From the NCBI RefSeq assembly GCF_040436345.1, contig NC_133215.1, positions 35,801,306 to 35,865,305 of the forward strand: 64,000 nt of DNA. The letters run 5' to 3'. This stretch comes from Pagrus major. Lineage: Eukaryota; Chordata; Actinopteri; Spariformes; Sparidae. The notes below the pieces were generated by a model, which saw only the letters and a list, made by a program, of their open reading frames with translations, ran no database searches and had not been told where the DNA came from. Below, piece by piece: positions 50,101-60,529 of the stretch (position 1 is the first letter of the stretch; the number at the start of each line of letters is the position of its first letter). Both the position numbers and the translations under genes were made by a program.

Positions 50101-53100
50101 ATCACTTCCTACTTTTGTGATGATCATTAAAGAAAATCAACAGATTAATTACCTTCTCTAATATTTTATTAAAGAAAAGGCTTTTCTTTGTCACAAATAG
50201 ATATGACTTTCTATGAACACAGAATCCTCCTGTTACAGGTGTAGGAACACATGCCATCGCCTCTGCATCACATTGAGGCCCTGTTGTTCTTGTTAACCCT
50301 TTTCATCTGGATGAAGAAGATTTACAGGAAGGAGGCGTCTTCCAGGCTGACCATCTTATCTCCTGGCAGAGAGGATAGTGTTCTCCTGGACCATAAAGAC
50401 TTCAAATGAGGACAGTTTTAATTAATTTACAACCCAAAGCCTTTGGATGAACTTTCTCTCCCATTTCTGAACTCTCTTTCCCCTCTGAACAGATAAACTC
50501 TTCCCACAGGTCATGTTGAGTCCTGTGCCAGTTCACCAGGAGGGACGAACGAACTGGTCATCAGAATGTGTTAATACAATGTCTTTACATTTGCAGATTA
50601 AGTAACACGCCTGATCACTTTCTACCTATCTCTCTCTCTGTCTCTTACTTCTGATCCACAAACACACTCTCCAGAGTGGACAACAGACACCTTCTGCTGA
50701 GTTGTTCTATGTGATACTCCCGTCTGTAATTTACGACACATCTGGATGCTATCTGGTCACATTCCATTCAAATGGCCTCTGTATTCTTCCAGATTTCAGA
50801 CCATTTCTAATTAACCATTAAGTCAGTATCTCACAATCTTATTTCTAACACATTAAGAAACAGAAAGAGAAGTTCATGAAACTGATCTTTTTCCCGTTTC
50901 TCTACGATTAAGATTGACTGAAATCAAATTTTAATGTTCTGTACTGTGTTCGGTGGAACCACAGCACCTCCTGATGGTGAGTCCTGATACAGTTGGACGA
51001 GAAATATTCTGTTTAATATGTTCATGGTTATAACCAGTAAATGACTCTGATATGTCTTTGTTTTAACAAGTATTAAGCTGAATATGTATAATTAATGTTT
51101 AATCACGTCATAATCATTTTCATGATAGACAACGTACATCTATTAAGCCATGGTGAGAATCTGTGAGAAGGTGAAGCACTGTTTTGTAACGTTTAAATCT
51201 TGGAGACAAAAGCTGGTAAGCCCCACCTAGACACGCCTCGATTTGCAAGTAATAAAACGGAGAGATCACGTCTCTCGAGTTCAGTTTTAGAGTCAGTTTT
51301 TAGTTCAGTTTTTAGTTGTTTTAGTTTTGTTTAAGTTTTTCTTTTGTAACTTATTTTGAAGCTCTTTACTTTACTTTGAAACACGCTCCAAGACAGCGAT
51401 CTCAGCAGAAGTGCTCACGCGTTGATTTTTCTCACTTTATATTTTTCGCAGTATTGATTAGCTTCTTTTATTAAGTTTGTACCAGAACGAAGTTCTGTTT
51501 TAATTTGTTTTATACCGTTAAGTATCGTAACCTGCTTTTGAAGAAGTGAATTTAATTTAGATTATCTTGAATTAACTAACAACGGAAGATCCGCCTGATC
51601 AACGTATCATCCTCAGTTATTTTATTCAAGAAGTTAAATTTAGTTTACAAAGTCAGAGCCTGAAAACCACTCGAAGAAACGAAGAAGAACATCTTTATCA
51701 CAATCATCATCACGACATTACAGCAACTTGCTGTGTCCGAGACCGTGCAAGCGGTTTTCCAACGAAAGACAGACTCTTTAACAAGCCCCCAGCGCTCGCT
51801 AGCGGTATCATCCCGCTGGGCATTGAGCCAAGATCTGCACCGGATCGGTACGGGACCAGCTGCCCTCTTCCTAAGACAAAGGACCGAGGTGCCCAACCGA
51901 CTGATACCGGACGAGCTGACCCTCGGCCATTGGACCGGGACTGCCAGCTAGAGCCGCAAATCACCGGAGGGAATCCGCTGCCGCGGACTCAACCATTCTG
52001 CTAAGAAAGTAGGCTCTCCATCACTCACAACAGCTGGATTCACACATGATACATGAGATGGTGTATATGGCTCTGATTCATATCTTTTAGCTTAAGAGAA
52101 ATTCGGTTAGGGTCTCGTTAGTATTAAAAATTACTCCGTAATCTTTAAATGCTTCACCCTAACTCATGATCTCACCATCAGCCATATTCCACTAATAACC
52201 CATTACTTAGTTATTTCACATTTCCTGTTACCTGTTGTTATTCATTTAAATTGCCATTTTATTTATTTAACCTGAATTATTTAGTCAATAAACATATTTA
52301 ACCTTATGTCGTTGTCTGTGCAGGTTTGTTTTTAATGTGGAGAACCGATGGATATGTGTAGAATTCACTTCTTCATATATGAGATTGAATAAATTGATCT
52401 GAAATTGATTAGAATTGATACAAGTTAAACTTGTCCAGTCGAATTTGATTAATTACCTCCGGATTATTCAAATAGACAAAATAACGGAGGTGGTGCCCCA
52501 TTAACGAGTGTTTTATTAATCCAGTGATTAATAAATTACATTTATTATTAGTGCATCTCCTACACAGGCAATGAGCATATCCCTGAGAGAAAAACAGTAT
52601 ACTGTAGCCTATATAAAAATAAAAAAAGCTTTCAATGCAATAATCAATGCAGCTTGCATTTCAACACATTATGGAACTATGTTTCAGCTCGCATACTAAA
52701 ACATGGCTACTTTTGGTCATTGATAATAAAAAAAATAAACAGATTAATTTTTCTTCTCTATGTGTCATTAAAGAAAAAGCTGCTCTCAGTTAAAGATAAG
52801 AATAAGACTTCTCTTATCACAAAATCCTCCTTTCATGGGTTATAAGCAGCATATCCCAATGCTATGCTACTTTATGCCGCTTGCATTTCAACACATTGTG
52901 CAAAAAGTATGGCTTGGAATTCAGCTCACATACAAAAACACTGTGCAATATGAGGTAGAACAATAAACAGAAATAACATAACAGTGCTCAATTAAATCAT
53001 GGCAGTGTACCATGGAAGTGCAACATAGTAAAGGTGCTTAACTTCCAGTTAATAACTGGTGGATGCTCATGGAATATGCAAGTTCTTGTGTAAGAACAGG

Positions 53101-56100
53101 AGCTGGTCGACATGCTCTGGTGTGAGTGTGCTCCGCTGGGCAGTCACAATATCCCCTGCAGTAGAGAAGACTCTTTCTGCAGAGACACTGGTGGCCGGAA
53201 TACAGAAGTATCGCTTGCCCAACTTGGAAAGCAGAGGATAAATCATCTCATTCTTTCTCCACCAGCTGAGAGGGTCCTCAGAGAGAGGAATTGGTGGAGC
53301 ACCATGGAACTTGCTAACTTCCTCCTCAGCTCTAGCATAAGCAGAGATGGGTTGCTGAGCTGTGGAACCTGTGAAGGTATTCCCCAGCAGATTCTCCAAC
53401 AAAGAGGATGGAGTTCTTCTCTTAGGAGGAGAGGGGCATTGCAAAGAGGATGGAGCTCCTCTTTTGGGAGGAGATGGGCTTTGAGAAGATGATGGTGCTC
53501 TCTTGGGAGGAGAGGGGCTTTGAGAAGATGATGGTGCTCTCTTGGGAGGAGAGGGGCTTTGCAAAGAGGGGGCAGCTCTTCTCTTGGGAGGAGAGGGGCT
53601 TTGGTTCTGCGCCTCTGTGGTGTGGGTGTCCTCTGGGTAGTGCTGGCTTTCCTCTTCTTCCACTCTCACCTCTTGCTGTAGGTAAACACAATAAAAACAG
53701 ATCACCACAGCGGCCTCATTTTCACATTTCCATATAATGTCAATATCTCCAATCCCAACCACATATGTAAAAAAATAATAAAATAATAGATGAAAATAAA
53801 ACAACACATCAAACAATAAATTAGACTACCTATTTGTTCAATATTGTATTATGCATTAATTGTGTGTTAAGTTGTCAAATGTATCAATTCAACAAAGTAA
53901 GTCATAGTGAGTCTTACAAAAATCTTACAATAATGTTACATACAATAAAATGGCATATTTACCTCAAGTGATGCAGCCTCAGAAATCACTCTTCCAAATG
54001 TCTCCACTATTCATTGGCTTGAGGGCCTTAACTACATCCTCTGCGTCGGAGACATCTGTCTCACTGAGAGTACAGAGGTCAGCTTCTCCTCTCCTCACCT
54101 GGAGAAAGAGTGAAGCTGGCAGATAGCAGGCTGCTGTTCCAAGAAACGATCCACCATCTTGTACGCACTGTTCCACCTGGTGCTGACATCTGTTATCAGT
54201 TTGTGACACGGCAGACCCAGTAGCTTCTGCTTCTCCTCTAGCTGGTACGTGCCGACAGTGCTGCGGTGGAAAAAAGAAACGATGCGTCTGATCCTCGCCA
54301 GGAGCCTAGACAGAGCAGGCAACTTGAGCGCTCGCTGACAAGCCAGATTTAAGGTGTGGGCGTAACATCTCACATGCGCAAATCCCCCAAGTTGGGCAGC
54401 AATGACCATATTAGCAGCATTGTCATGACATGTGCGCCCGTGTGACTCTCGTACATTGCTCTTGTTTGGAGCACAAGTGACACTAGCTGCCAATCATCGT
54501 TGATGAAATGCGCGGTTACGGTAACGTAGGACACCGTGGCAATTGATGTCCATGCGTCGCATGTGATCGCTACCCTACCCGCTTTCATCAAAGTGTCCAA
54601 AACTTCTGTTTTAGTTTCACTGTAGAGCGTCTCTATGGCTGTGTTAGTGAAGTAACGCCGAGATGGTATTTTGTATCTTGGCTCTAGAGTGAATACCATC
54701 GCCCGAAAACCCACGTTCTCCACAACTGAATACGGTCTTAAATCCAATGCAATAAAACTTGCAATGGATTTGGTAATCCGCTTCGCTCTCTCAGAGTTCA
54801 GTGGGAGCTGTGCCATCGCCTGCTCAATCGTTCTCTGGCTGGCATCTGGAACAGGTCGCTGCTTCTCTCCCAACTCTGGGTGGTATCACGCAAGGTGGTT
54901 TCTCAAATTAGTTGTGTTGCCTAAGTATTTAAGTTGAGTTCCACACACCTTACAAACTGTGTAGGTCTTGTCAATTCTCCCCTCGACTTCATGGAACCCA
55001 AAATGCTGCCATACAGTAGCTTTTAAAGAAGTTGGTGCCGGTCTTATAGGCTTGGTGCTAGCCATTGCAGCCATTTTGTCGCCGCTCAAACATTTGTATA
55101 TAAACAACTCGCACATGTGTGTTTGGTGCGCATGCGTGTACAGCAGAGAATCAGCAGGCGCTTTCTGTAGCGCTCTGCAGCAGGCGAACTGAATGTTGCA
55201 GCGGGCGAACTAATTTCACTTTTAACATTCCGATTATTTACTTATTTGCATTGAGACATAATCATTCTAGAGAGAATCGCGATGCATCGAAGAATCGAAT
55301 ATTTTTCCCACCCCTAGTGTACAGGGAGTAGAGGAGTGGATTCCACACACAGCCTTAATCAGAATCAGAATCAGAAACACTTTATTGATCCCCGAGGGGA
55401 AATTGCTTGCATTGCAGCTGCTCCGGCCCGAACAGTCTCATAACAGTCTCATAGCCCTCGATGGAAACGTTGTTGTCAGGAATGTCCTGGTGCAGCCAGA
55501 GAGATGAGAGAGGCGCACTCGGCTTAAAAGTTATCTTCTCCGTAAGCCTCCGTTGTCTCAACCTTGCTCTTGGATTGCGCTGCTTTATTCCTCTCCTGCA
55601 GCCTCTGTGTGTCCTTCTCCAGATCTCTTCGGGGATGTCTGTTGATCTGGACACCATGCCGGCCGGCTTCATAGCGAACAGCTGATCCCTAATGTAAACA
55701 ATGCGGCCTGTAGTTGCTGTGCAACCATGGCTCCGCTGAGTGAAACAAGTACTTTCACTGCAAAAACAAAGGCCAAAACTCACTCCACCAGCATGTTTGG
55801 AGAGGGCACGGCTTAAGTAAGAGCTAATACAAAAAAGTCAAAACAATGTATTAAATAAGAAGCTAAAAAGTAGTAAAATATAAAAACAAACAGGAGCGAC
55901 CGCAACAGGCTGCATGCACAGTGATGCATGCACACTACTATTAAGGTGCACCATTGGTCAGTGTGGTGGAGGAGGAGATGTGGGGGCAAAGTATGACCCA
56001 CTTTGGGCAATGAGTAAGGAAGTTCTTTATCCAAATGGGGGAGGAGAGGCCTAAGCCGAGCAGTTTGCTGACTAAAATGTCCGGGATTATAGTATTGAAG

Positions 56101-59100
56101 GCTGTGCTGAAGTCTATGAAGAGCATCCTCTCATAGCTCTTCTGGTGTTCCAGCTGTCTCAGCGCTGTGTGAGATGCAATGGTGATGGCTTCCTCAGTTG
56201 ATCTGTTAGCTCTGTATGCAAACTGACGTGGTTCAAAGGAGGGGGGTAGGCTGGCTCTTATGTGATGCAGCACCAGTTTCTTGAAGCACATCGTTATCAC
56301 TATTGTTAGTGTAACTGGTCTGTAGTTGTTTAGGTCCTCAGGCCAACTTTTTCAGTACAGAGATGATGGTGGCTGACTTTAAACAATGCGGTATGATGGC
56401 TTGTGACAGGGAGATGTTGAAGATCTTTGTAAAGACCCGAGCGGGTACCTTGATCAGTACACCATCAGGTCCGGCAGCCTTGCTCAAATTGACTGCCCGC
56501 AGCATATGCCTCACATCCTGTTCCTGCAGTGGGAGTGTGTGTGTGTTGGAGGTGGGTGTGGAAAGCGTGACTGAGGCAGGCCTGTTAACCTCAAATCTGG
56601 CAAAGAAACAGTTCAGCTCCTCAGCCAGTGTGGTATCAGCATTTACAGTTCCATTGATGGTTAAGGTACTTGTATGCAGGAAACAGAAGCAGTGAGAGGT
56701 GGTCAGACTGGCCAAGGTGAGGGAGAATTACTGTTCTCTAAGCATGCTTGATGTTTGAATAAACATGATCCAGTGTATTTTTCCCCTTGTTGGACAGTTA
56801 ACATGCTGATAGAAGTTGGGGAGTACTGTTTTTAAACATGATTGGTTAAGGGTTAGGGTTAGGGTTAGGGTTATGATGTGTACACCATCAGGGTGGGCAC
56901 GCTGCTGTTTGTTCAAACTGCCCATTAAATGGCTGAGAGCAATGCTAACGTTAGCATTTGGAGGGAGGTAGGCAGCATGACAGTGACATTTGACATGACA
57001 GTACACTCAGCTCTCAGGGTACGTAAAACGGTCTGCCTAAAACAGTAAGTGCTTTGAGACCAGGGCGACAATGTCTGGCAACAGTCCTGCTGTTGGTACA
57101 CCAGTCATTGGTAAGGTAGATGCAGTGCCCCCCTCCTCTGCTCTTACCCGAGTCCTTGCATCTGTCCTGCCGATAGCTAGTGCAGCCTGCTAGCTGCACT
57201 GCGCCGTTGGGGATGAGCGGTTGTAGCCAGCTTTCGGTTATAATCATCACACAGCAGGTCCCGACAAAGCAGTTGGAAGCAATCAGCAGCTCCAGTTCAT
57301 CCATTTTATGAGTAGCGGATCTGGCGTTTGTAAGGAAGATGCTGGGTAGGTTTGTGTGGTAGCTTCCTTAGCCTGTTCAAAAGACAGTTCAAAAATGACT
57401 GGCATCCTTGCTTCTGCTTCTGCTTTCTCCTCCGTCTACGTTGCCTGCTGGGGCAGCTGACAATCCATGGCGACTCTGGTAGTCTTGCTATGTCCTCCGG
57501 TATGTTCTGAGCCCTCTGAAAGTCCCTTAGAATGGGTAACCGTAATCCAATGTAGATTAAGTCAAGTCGACTATATTCATAGTCCGCATGACACAGATTT
57601 GAAAACGAAGACAAGAATACACAGATAATACACCAAACAAGAGAGCACCTGTTGTGTCACATGTTGTGTGTATTCTCTTCATGTCTGTGACACAAAAGAC
57701 ACAAAAGACAATAAAACTGTGGTGAAACGCTACTATGATGTGGATATGACTGTCTACAGGTCTTTTTCAGGTCTATTTTCGCAGAGAACCACGAGTGTTG
57801 TGGCAAAGATAGGAGACTGCCAATCTCTAGATGAAGCGCCGCTACAGCCTCAGTTGACCCACGTGTGAGAAGCACAACTCACGCAGTCAGTGTAGCTGCT
57901 CTAACCAGTTAACATGGATGCCAAAATGAAAAGCAAGGCATTACGCCACCCACATGTGCTGCTCACGCATCCAGTGTGGCCAGCCTGTTATGCTTATGGT
58001 GAGAAAGCATTTGGACTGAGGGAGCTGAGTGGCAGAGGCCCAGGAGTGGATGGAGAGTTAGCTAACGTTAGCAATGGGATGATGTCAGACTGCACAGCAG
58101 AAGTGTTTGGACAACATTGTCCAGCATCTTCTAGTGAAGAGGCCAAACAGATTTCTCTTATTATCTTGTCGATGATTTAATTTGAAAGATCGAGTGAACG
58201 GTACCTTTAGGGCAGGAAGGATGCGATGGGAAGCAGACCGACGCCGCCACATGTTCATGGAACAGCAGCTGTTATTGCCTTTGAGGGTGAGTGGTTACAG
58301 TAAACTAATGAAGCTCTAGTGAAAGTTCTGACAGGAAGACTACTCTTTTGCATGCTCAGTGTTTAGTTTATTTCTCATACCATACTTTCGTTCACTCCTC
58401 TCACACATCCTCACTCTTAAATGCCTGTTGCTATCTAGGACCATCGGGTGCTCACATCAGTTGGGCACATCTATCCAACAGCACAGTGGCACACCTTCAT
58501 TGTTAGCCTATCATCTTGCTGCTTTCTTTTTAAATACGATTGTCTCTGAAGAGTCATCAGCCACCACCAACAGTGTCTTGACTCCATGGGGGTATTCTTC
58601 TTACTGCTGCTCAGGGCAGACATCCTTTGATCATGAAATCTCCCTGTAGATATTAAGGGCCAGAGACTGTCTGTCAAGACTCATTGTCACATATCATCTG
58701 TTGTAATGAACACTTTCTTTACTTCATTCATTTGTCTCTCCTGATTGAAATGAGTTTGAAGAGTTTGTGGGATGTGACTTCTTTCGGCTGAACAAAGTGC
58801 TAGTGTCTGTTACTCAGTTTCCTGTTTATAGCTAACTAACACCTGGCTAGATATTATGCAGCACAATAGAACAGGTGTGCAATAAGTCCTAGCTAGTGTC
58901 TGGATTATCTATATTTAAGTGTAAATTGTTTATAATCCCAAATTTATCCCCCAGATATGTCGTATCCCCACTTCTGGTCAGACAGAAAAAATTAAATGCA
59001 TCTCATATTCACGATAGTTCAATAAAATGATAGTTTCACGTGTCTGCATTAAATGCAAACCAACTTGAAAGCACATAGCGAACCTGGTTTGTAAACAGCC

Positions 59101-60512
59101 TGTAATATCCCCTGATAATGGAGCGTGCTACCAGTGAAACGTGGCCAATCATTTAATCATTTTAAGGTGTGAAGTTCAGTTGCACCATCACCATGTCACT
59201 GACAACAACAGAGGAGCTTGTCAGAGGCCTTACTATGTACCACAGATCTCACAAGACCAGCCGCGCTCGTCACGTCACGTTTCACGTCACGAATGCGCCG
59301 GAAAGAGTTGTAACAGAAGAGAAAACAATAGACCCATTTGTGAAAGAAGCGTCTGTAAAATGGTGGATAAATTCTTTTAAGCATCACAACCCCCGCGAAA
59401 TGACTCGTTTCACTGTCAGAATTTGAGCCATTTGGTCCAGTAACATTTGGGAGGTCTAGAAGAGCCGCACGATTAAATTACTTTATCTTCATCAAGTTAG
59501 CTGGATGCTAAACCGGAAGTTTGCCGGTTTGGTCTGCGATCCAGGTAATTTCACAGCTGGAAAGTCAAGCTTTATTTACTTCAAAACACCACTGAGCAGC
59601 TTTAACGGAATGAACGGTGGCTCCACCACCGGATGTTGATAACACGTCATCACTTTGCGCTGTGGAATTTAGCGTGTTTACCTGGGTCTTAAGTTTAGAT
59701 CACAGCAGAGCCGAGGTGATTAAAAACCTGGGTCTACTACAGAGTCAATTGATCCTTGTGTAATTGCAGAGTTTACCCATACCCATTGCACAAAAAGCCC
59801 GATCTTAGTGGGTTTAAGTGGGATTATCAAGGGGTATCAGTTTAGCAACTTGAGGTGATTATAGTGGACGCACGCTGCAGCAGATGTGTCGTGCCACAAT
59901 TGTGCCATGTAATTTGGCTGTAACAGATAAGATTGAATCTAATCCCTTTTACTGTAGTCTAAGGAGTGTAGTTTAGTACCTGGGAGGAGGTGAGTAGGGT
60001 GGAGGTGGGTCCTGGTACTCATTGTTCTGTGTCTGAAAGGACAGGTGAGCATCGACTGGACTTGGGCTTTGTGGGTGAGGGTTACTGGGAAGAGGGAGGG
60101 TTGTGTTAGGCTCCCCAGGAGTCGGCAGCTGCTGAAAACGAGTCATCATCTCAGCAAATACGCTCTCTGGCAGGGCTGGGTGATGATGATGGCAGGGATG
60201 CGAGTTGGGATCCTCCACTCCACTTCTGACATCTTCAGTGTTGGCTATAATCTTGAACCGTTCGGTGATTTCCTTCAGGGTTCGGTTGATTTGGAGCTCT
60301 GGTCGCTTGCAGAAGGACTCCTTGCAGAGGGGACACTGATAGATCTTGGCGCCCCCTCCTTCTCCTCCTCCTCTTCTTCTGTCCCAGTAGGAGGAGATGC
60401 AGTCCTGGCAGAAGCTGTGGCCACATGGTGTTGAGACTGGATTGTTGAACATGTCCAGACAGATGGAGCAGGTAAACTGGTCCTCAGACAGAAAGGCAGC
60501 AGCCAGCGCCAT
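39855..60512 (-). CDS. TRIM E3 ubiquitin ligase, bloodthirsty/TRIM39-like (RING, B-box2, coiled coil, PRY-SPRY)
   Basis: Ten exons join in frame: 60512-59980, 48105-47922, 46165-46070, 45485-45396, 43561-43418, 42002-41855, 41499-41455, 41307-41281, 41192-41017 and 40220-39855. They total 1809 nt, or 602 residues plus a stop. All junctions are GT-AG with matching phases, which strongly supports the model. The RING finger (residues 15-63) should recruit an E2 for ubiquitin transfer. B-box2 (195-226) and the coiled coil (240-349) should mediate oligomerisation, and PRY-SPRY (423-600) should bind targets; fish relatives act in innate immunity. The start ATG lies 17 nt after an acceptor (CATACAG), so a 5' UTR exon is expected upstream. 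Oddities are the missing B-box1, a long Pro-rich linker with PPPPY, a Gly-rich insert within the RING and the split coiled-coil exon. The nearest family is judged from memory of PRY-SPRY wording. Confidence 0.92.
40300..40329. repeat. (AAT)n microsatellite
   Basis: Ten trinucleotide units in the intron between the PRY and SPRY exons. Confidence 0.95.
41281..42002 (-). CDS. TRIM linker exons 6-8
   Basis: 42002-41855 (148 bp, TFPAMSTPPQTKDW... to LPEV), 41499-41455 (45 bp) and 41307-41281 (27 bp, KIRRVQEYA). They link the coiled coil to PRY. Short exons at this place are typical of the family. The 45-bp and 27-bp exons rest on splice-site and phase logic. Confidence 0.8.
42529..43158. mobile_element. 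Foldback element in TRIM intron 5
   Basis: The left 200 bp or so (from ATGACATGACACTTGTCATG) is mirrored by the right 200 bp ending near 43158, including a GAAGGAGTCTTTAAGAAT segment in both arms. No coding capacity. The arms are rich in TGTCAT sub-repeats. Confidence 0.7.
43418..45485 (-). CDS. TRIM coiled-coil exons 4 and 5 (90 bp + 144 bp)
   Basis: 45485-45396 encodes residues 272-301 (AAAERETEGAV...TEVLE) and 43561-43418 encodes residues 302-349 (VIEMTRRAAE...DYIHFLR). Together they equal the usual single 234-bp coiled-coil exon. The 1834-bp intron between them (45395-43562) is largely a foldback element. Confidence 0.88.
43705..45087. mobile_element. Foldback element in TRIM intron 4
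   Basis: A left arm (about 43705-43850) containing CAGGCTGTTAATTATGTA and CCAAGAAATAACA is mirrored in a right arm at about 44930-45087. The arms are about 75-80% similar by eye. The element occupies most of the intron that splits the coiled-coil segment. Confidence 0.65.
46070..46165 (-). CDS. TRIM 96-bp coiled-coil exon
   Basis: Exactly 96 bp, phase 0 on both sides, encoding residues 240-271 (starting SQLGISEVELKDL). This is the canonical size of this exon in B30.2-type TRIM genes. Confidence 0.9.
46790..46945. repeat. Dispersed repeat, copy A (inverted partner at 59340-59520)
   Basis: The reverse complement of this stretch matches about 59340-59520 (shared blocks TCTAGAAGAGCC, TTTGGTCCA and GTGAAAGAAGCGTC). 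It lies in TRIM intron 2. Confidence 0.65.
47922..48105 (-). CDS. TRIM exon with B-box type 2 zinc finger
   Basis: It encodes residues 178-239. Zinc ligands C195, H198, C206, D209, C214, C217, H223 and H226 are all present. The exon starts phase 2 and ends phase 0 (IKK before GTGTGT). Confidence 0.9.
50240..52564. mobile_element. Probable solo LTR nested in the hAT element
   Basis: A 2325-bp block starts TGTAGGA and ends TCCTACA, flanked by CAGG on both sides (50236-50239 and 52565-52568). Removing it joins hAT sequence whose partner copy is seen around 52800-52860, which supports an insertion. It has AATAAA-type signals and a GC-richer centre but no retroviral or retrotransposon protein. 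The length is large for an LTR, so the class remains open. Confidence 0.6.
53420..53600 (-). repeat. Minisatellite encoding SPSPPKR repeats in hAT transposase
   Basis: About six copies of a roughly 27-30-bp unit encoding Gln-Ser-Pro-Ser-Pro-Pro-Lys-Arg with variable spacers, lying between the core and hATC regions of the transposase. Confidence 0.8.
55352..55937 (-). mobile_element. Internally deleted LINE-derived insertion inside the larger LINE
   Basis: Leftward it carries a frame resembling the N-terminal region of this LINE group (RDQLFAMKPAGMVSRS, then IPEEIWRRTHRGCR) directly followed by a 3' tail (CAATAAAGTGTTTCTGATTC). It interrupts the host LINE between NGAP and GCVWNP. A TTAA-like short duplication is visible at the edges. 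Confidence 0.65.
56844..56873 (-). repeat. Short telomere-like (TTAGGG)n tract
   Basis: About four TTAGGG units read on the + strand, inside the endonuclease region of the LINE. On the LINE strand they are translated as Thr-Leu repeats. Confidence 0.85.
57641..59339. other. Remainder of TRIM intron 1, nothing recognised
   Basis: The 88-residue frame at 57914-58180 and a donor-like GAGG|GTGAGT near 58286 were examined but have no family support. Confidence 0.4.
59340..59520. repeat. Dispersed repeat, copy B (inverted partner at 46790-46945)
   Basis: It matches the reverse complement of the intron 2 copy. The two copies flank the B-box exon in opposite orientation. Confidence 0.65.
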
Positions 60513-60529
60513 AGCAATCCAATGTGTTG
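59980..60529 (-). CDS. TRIM exon with RING finger and Pro-rich linker
   Basis: The coding part is 60512-59980. A C3HC4 RING has ligands C15, C18, C30, H32, C35, C38, C60 and C63. A Gly/Arg-rich insert (RRRGGGEGGGAK) lies between C38 and C60. The linker (64-178) contains an HPCHHHHP run and ends in a DPPPPYSPPP segment. The donor falls after AG of the Arg codon (phase 2), and the acceptor at 60530-60532 precedes a short UTR. Confidence 0.9.

Larger units (their letters stand above)
49949..55316 (-). mobile_element. hAT transposon with BED-finger transposase, nested in the LINE
   Basis: The ends are TAGGGGTGGGAA and its complement, flanked by the exact 8-bp duplication GTGTACAG (49941-49948 and 55317-55324). 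Transposase pieces on the minus strand are: a BED zinc finger (54886-55116, CKVCGTQLKYLGNTTNLRNHL) ended by a TGA, probably a CGA-to-TGA change; the next part (54873-54370, ITCDAWTSIATVSYVTVTAH); after a frameshift, CHDNAANM to DVSTRWNSAYKM (54493-54095); and the hATC dimerisation domain (53067-53350, ATSVSAERVFSTAGD). It is about 3.0 kb without the nested LTR and is not functional. Confidence 0.9.
49160..57640 (-). mobile_element. Rex1/L2-like LINE, interrupted by two insertions
   Basis: Running leftward: an endonuclease region (57304-56728: TESWL, SRGGGHCIYL, then NVSIALSHL); an RT start (56600-56340: NLSKAAGPDGV); RT middle (56300-55941: FAYRANRSTEEAI, MLFIDFSTAFNTIIP, NGAP); a 585-bp insertion; GCVWNPLLYSLYT (55345-55317); the hAT element; then YDCTPAHSSNTIIKFAEDT (49948 leftward), NNLTLYTSKTKE, FRFLGVLISEDLSW, KKAQQRLHFLRVLRR; and a 3' tail ending near 49160 with a TTGATTCTG-type run. 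It is defective: the catalytic FADD reads FAED, and there are stops and a lost endonuclease motif. Confidence 0.85.

Noticed and set aside
55382..55783. The 133-residue frame as a host gene.
   Set aside because: It matches the N-terminal region of fish LINE proteins and is followed directly by a LINE 3' tail.
56844..56873. TTAGGG units as evidence of a chromosome end or fusion.
   Set aside because: Only about four units, embedded in a LINE coding region; far too short for a telomere or fusion relic.
57914..58180. An 88-residue frame starting MDAKMKSKAL in TRIM intron 1.
   Set aside because: No recognisable family, opposite strand to the host gene, amid repeats; a chance frame is likely.
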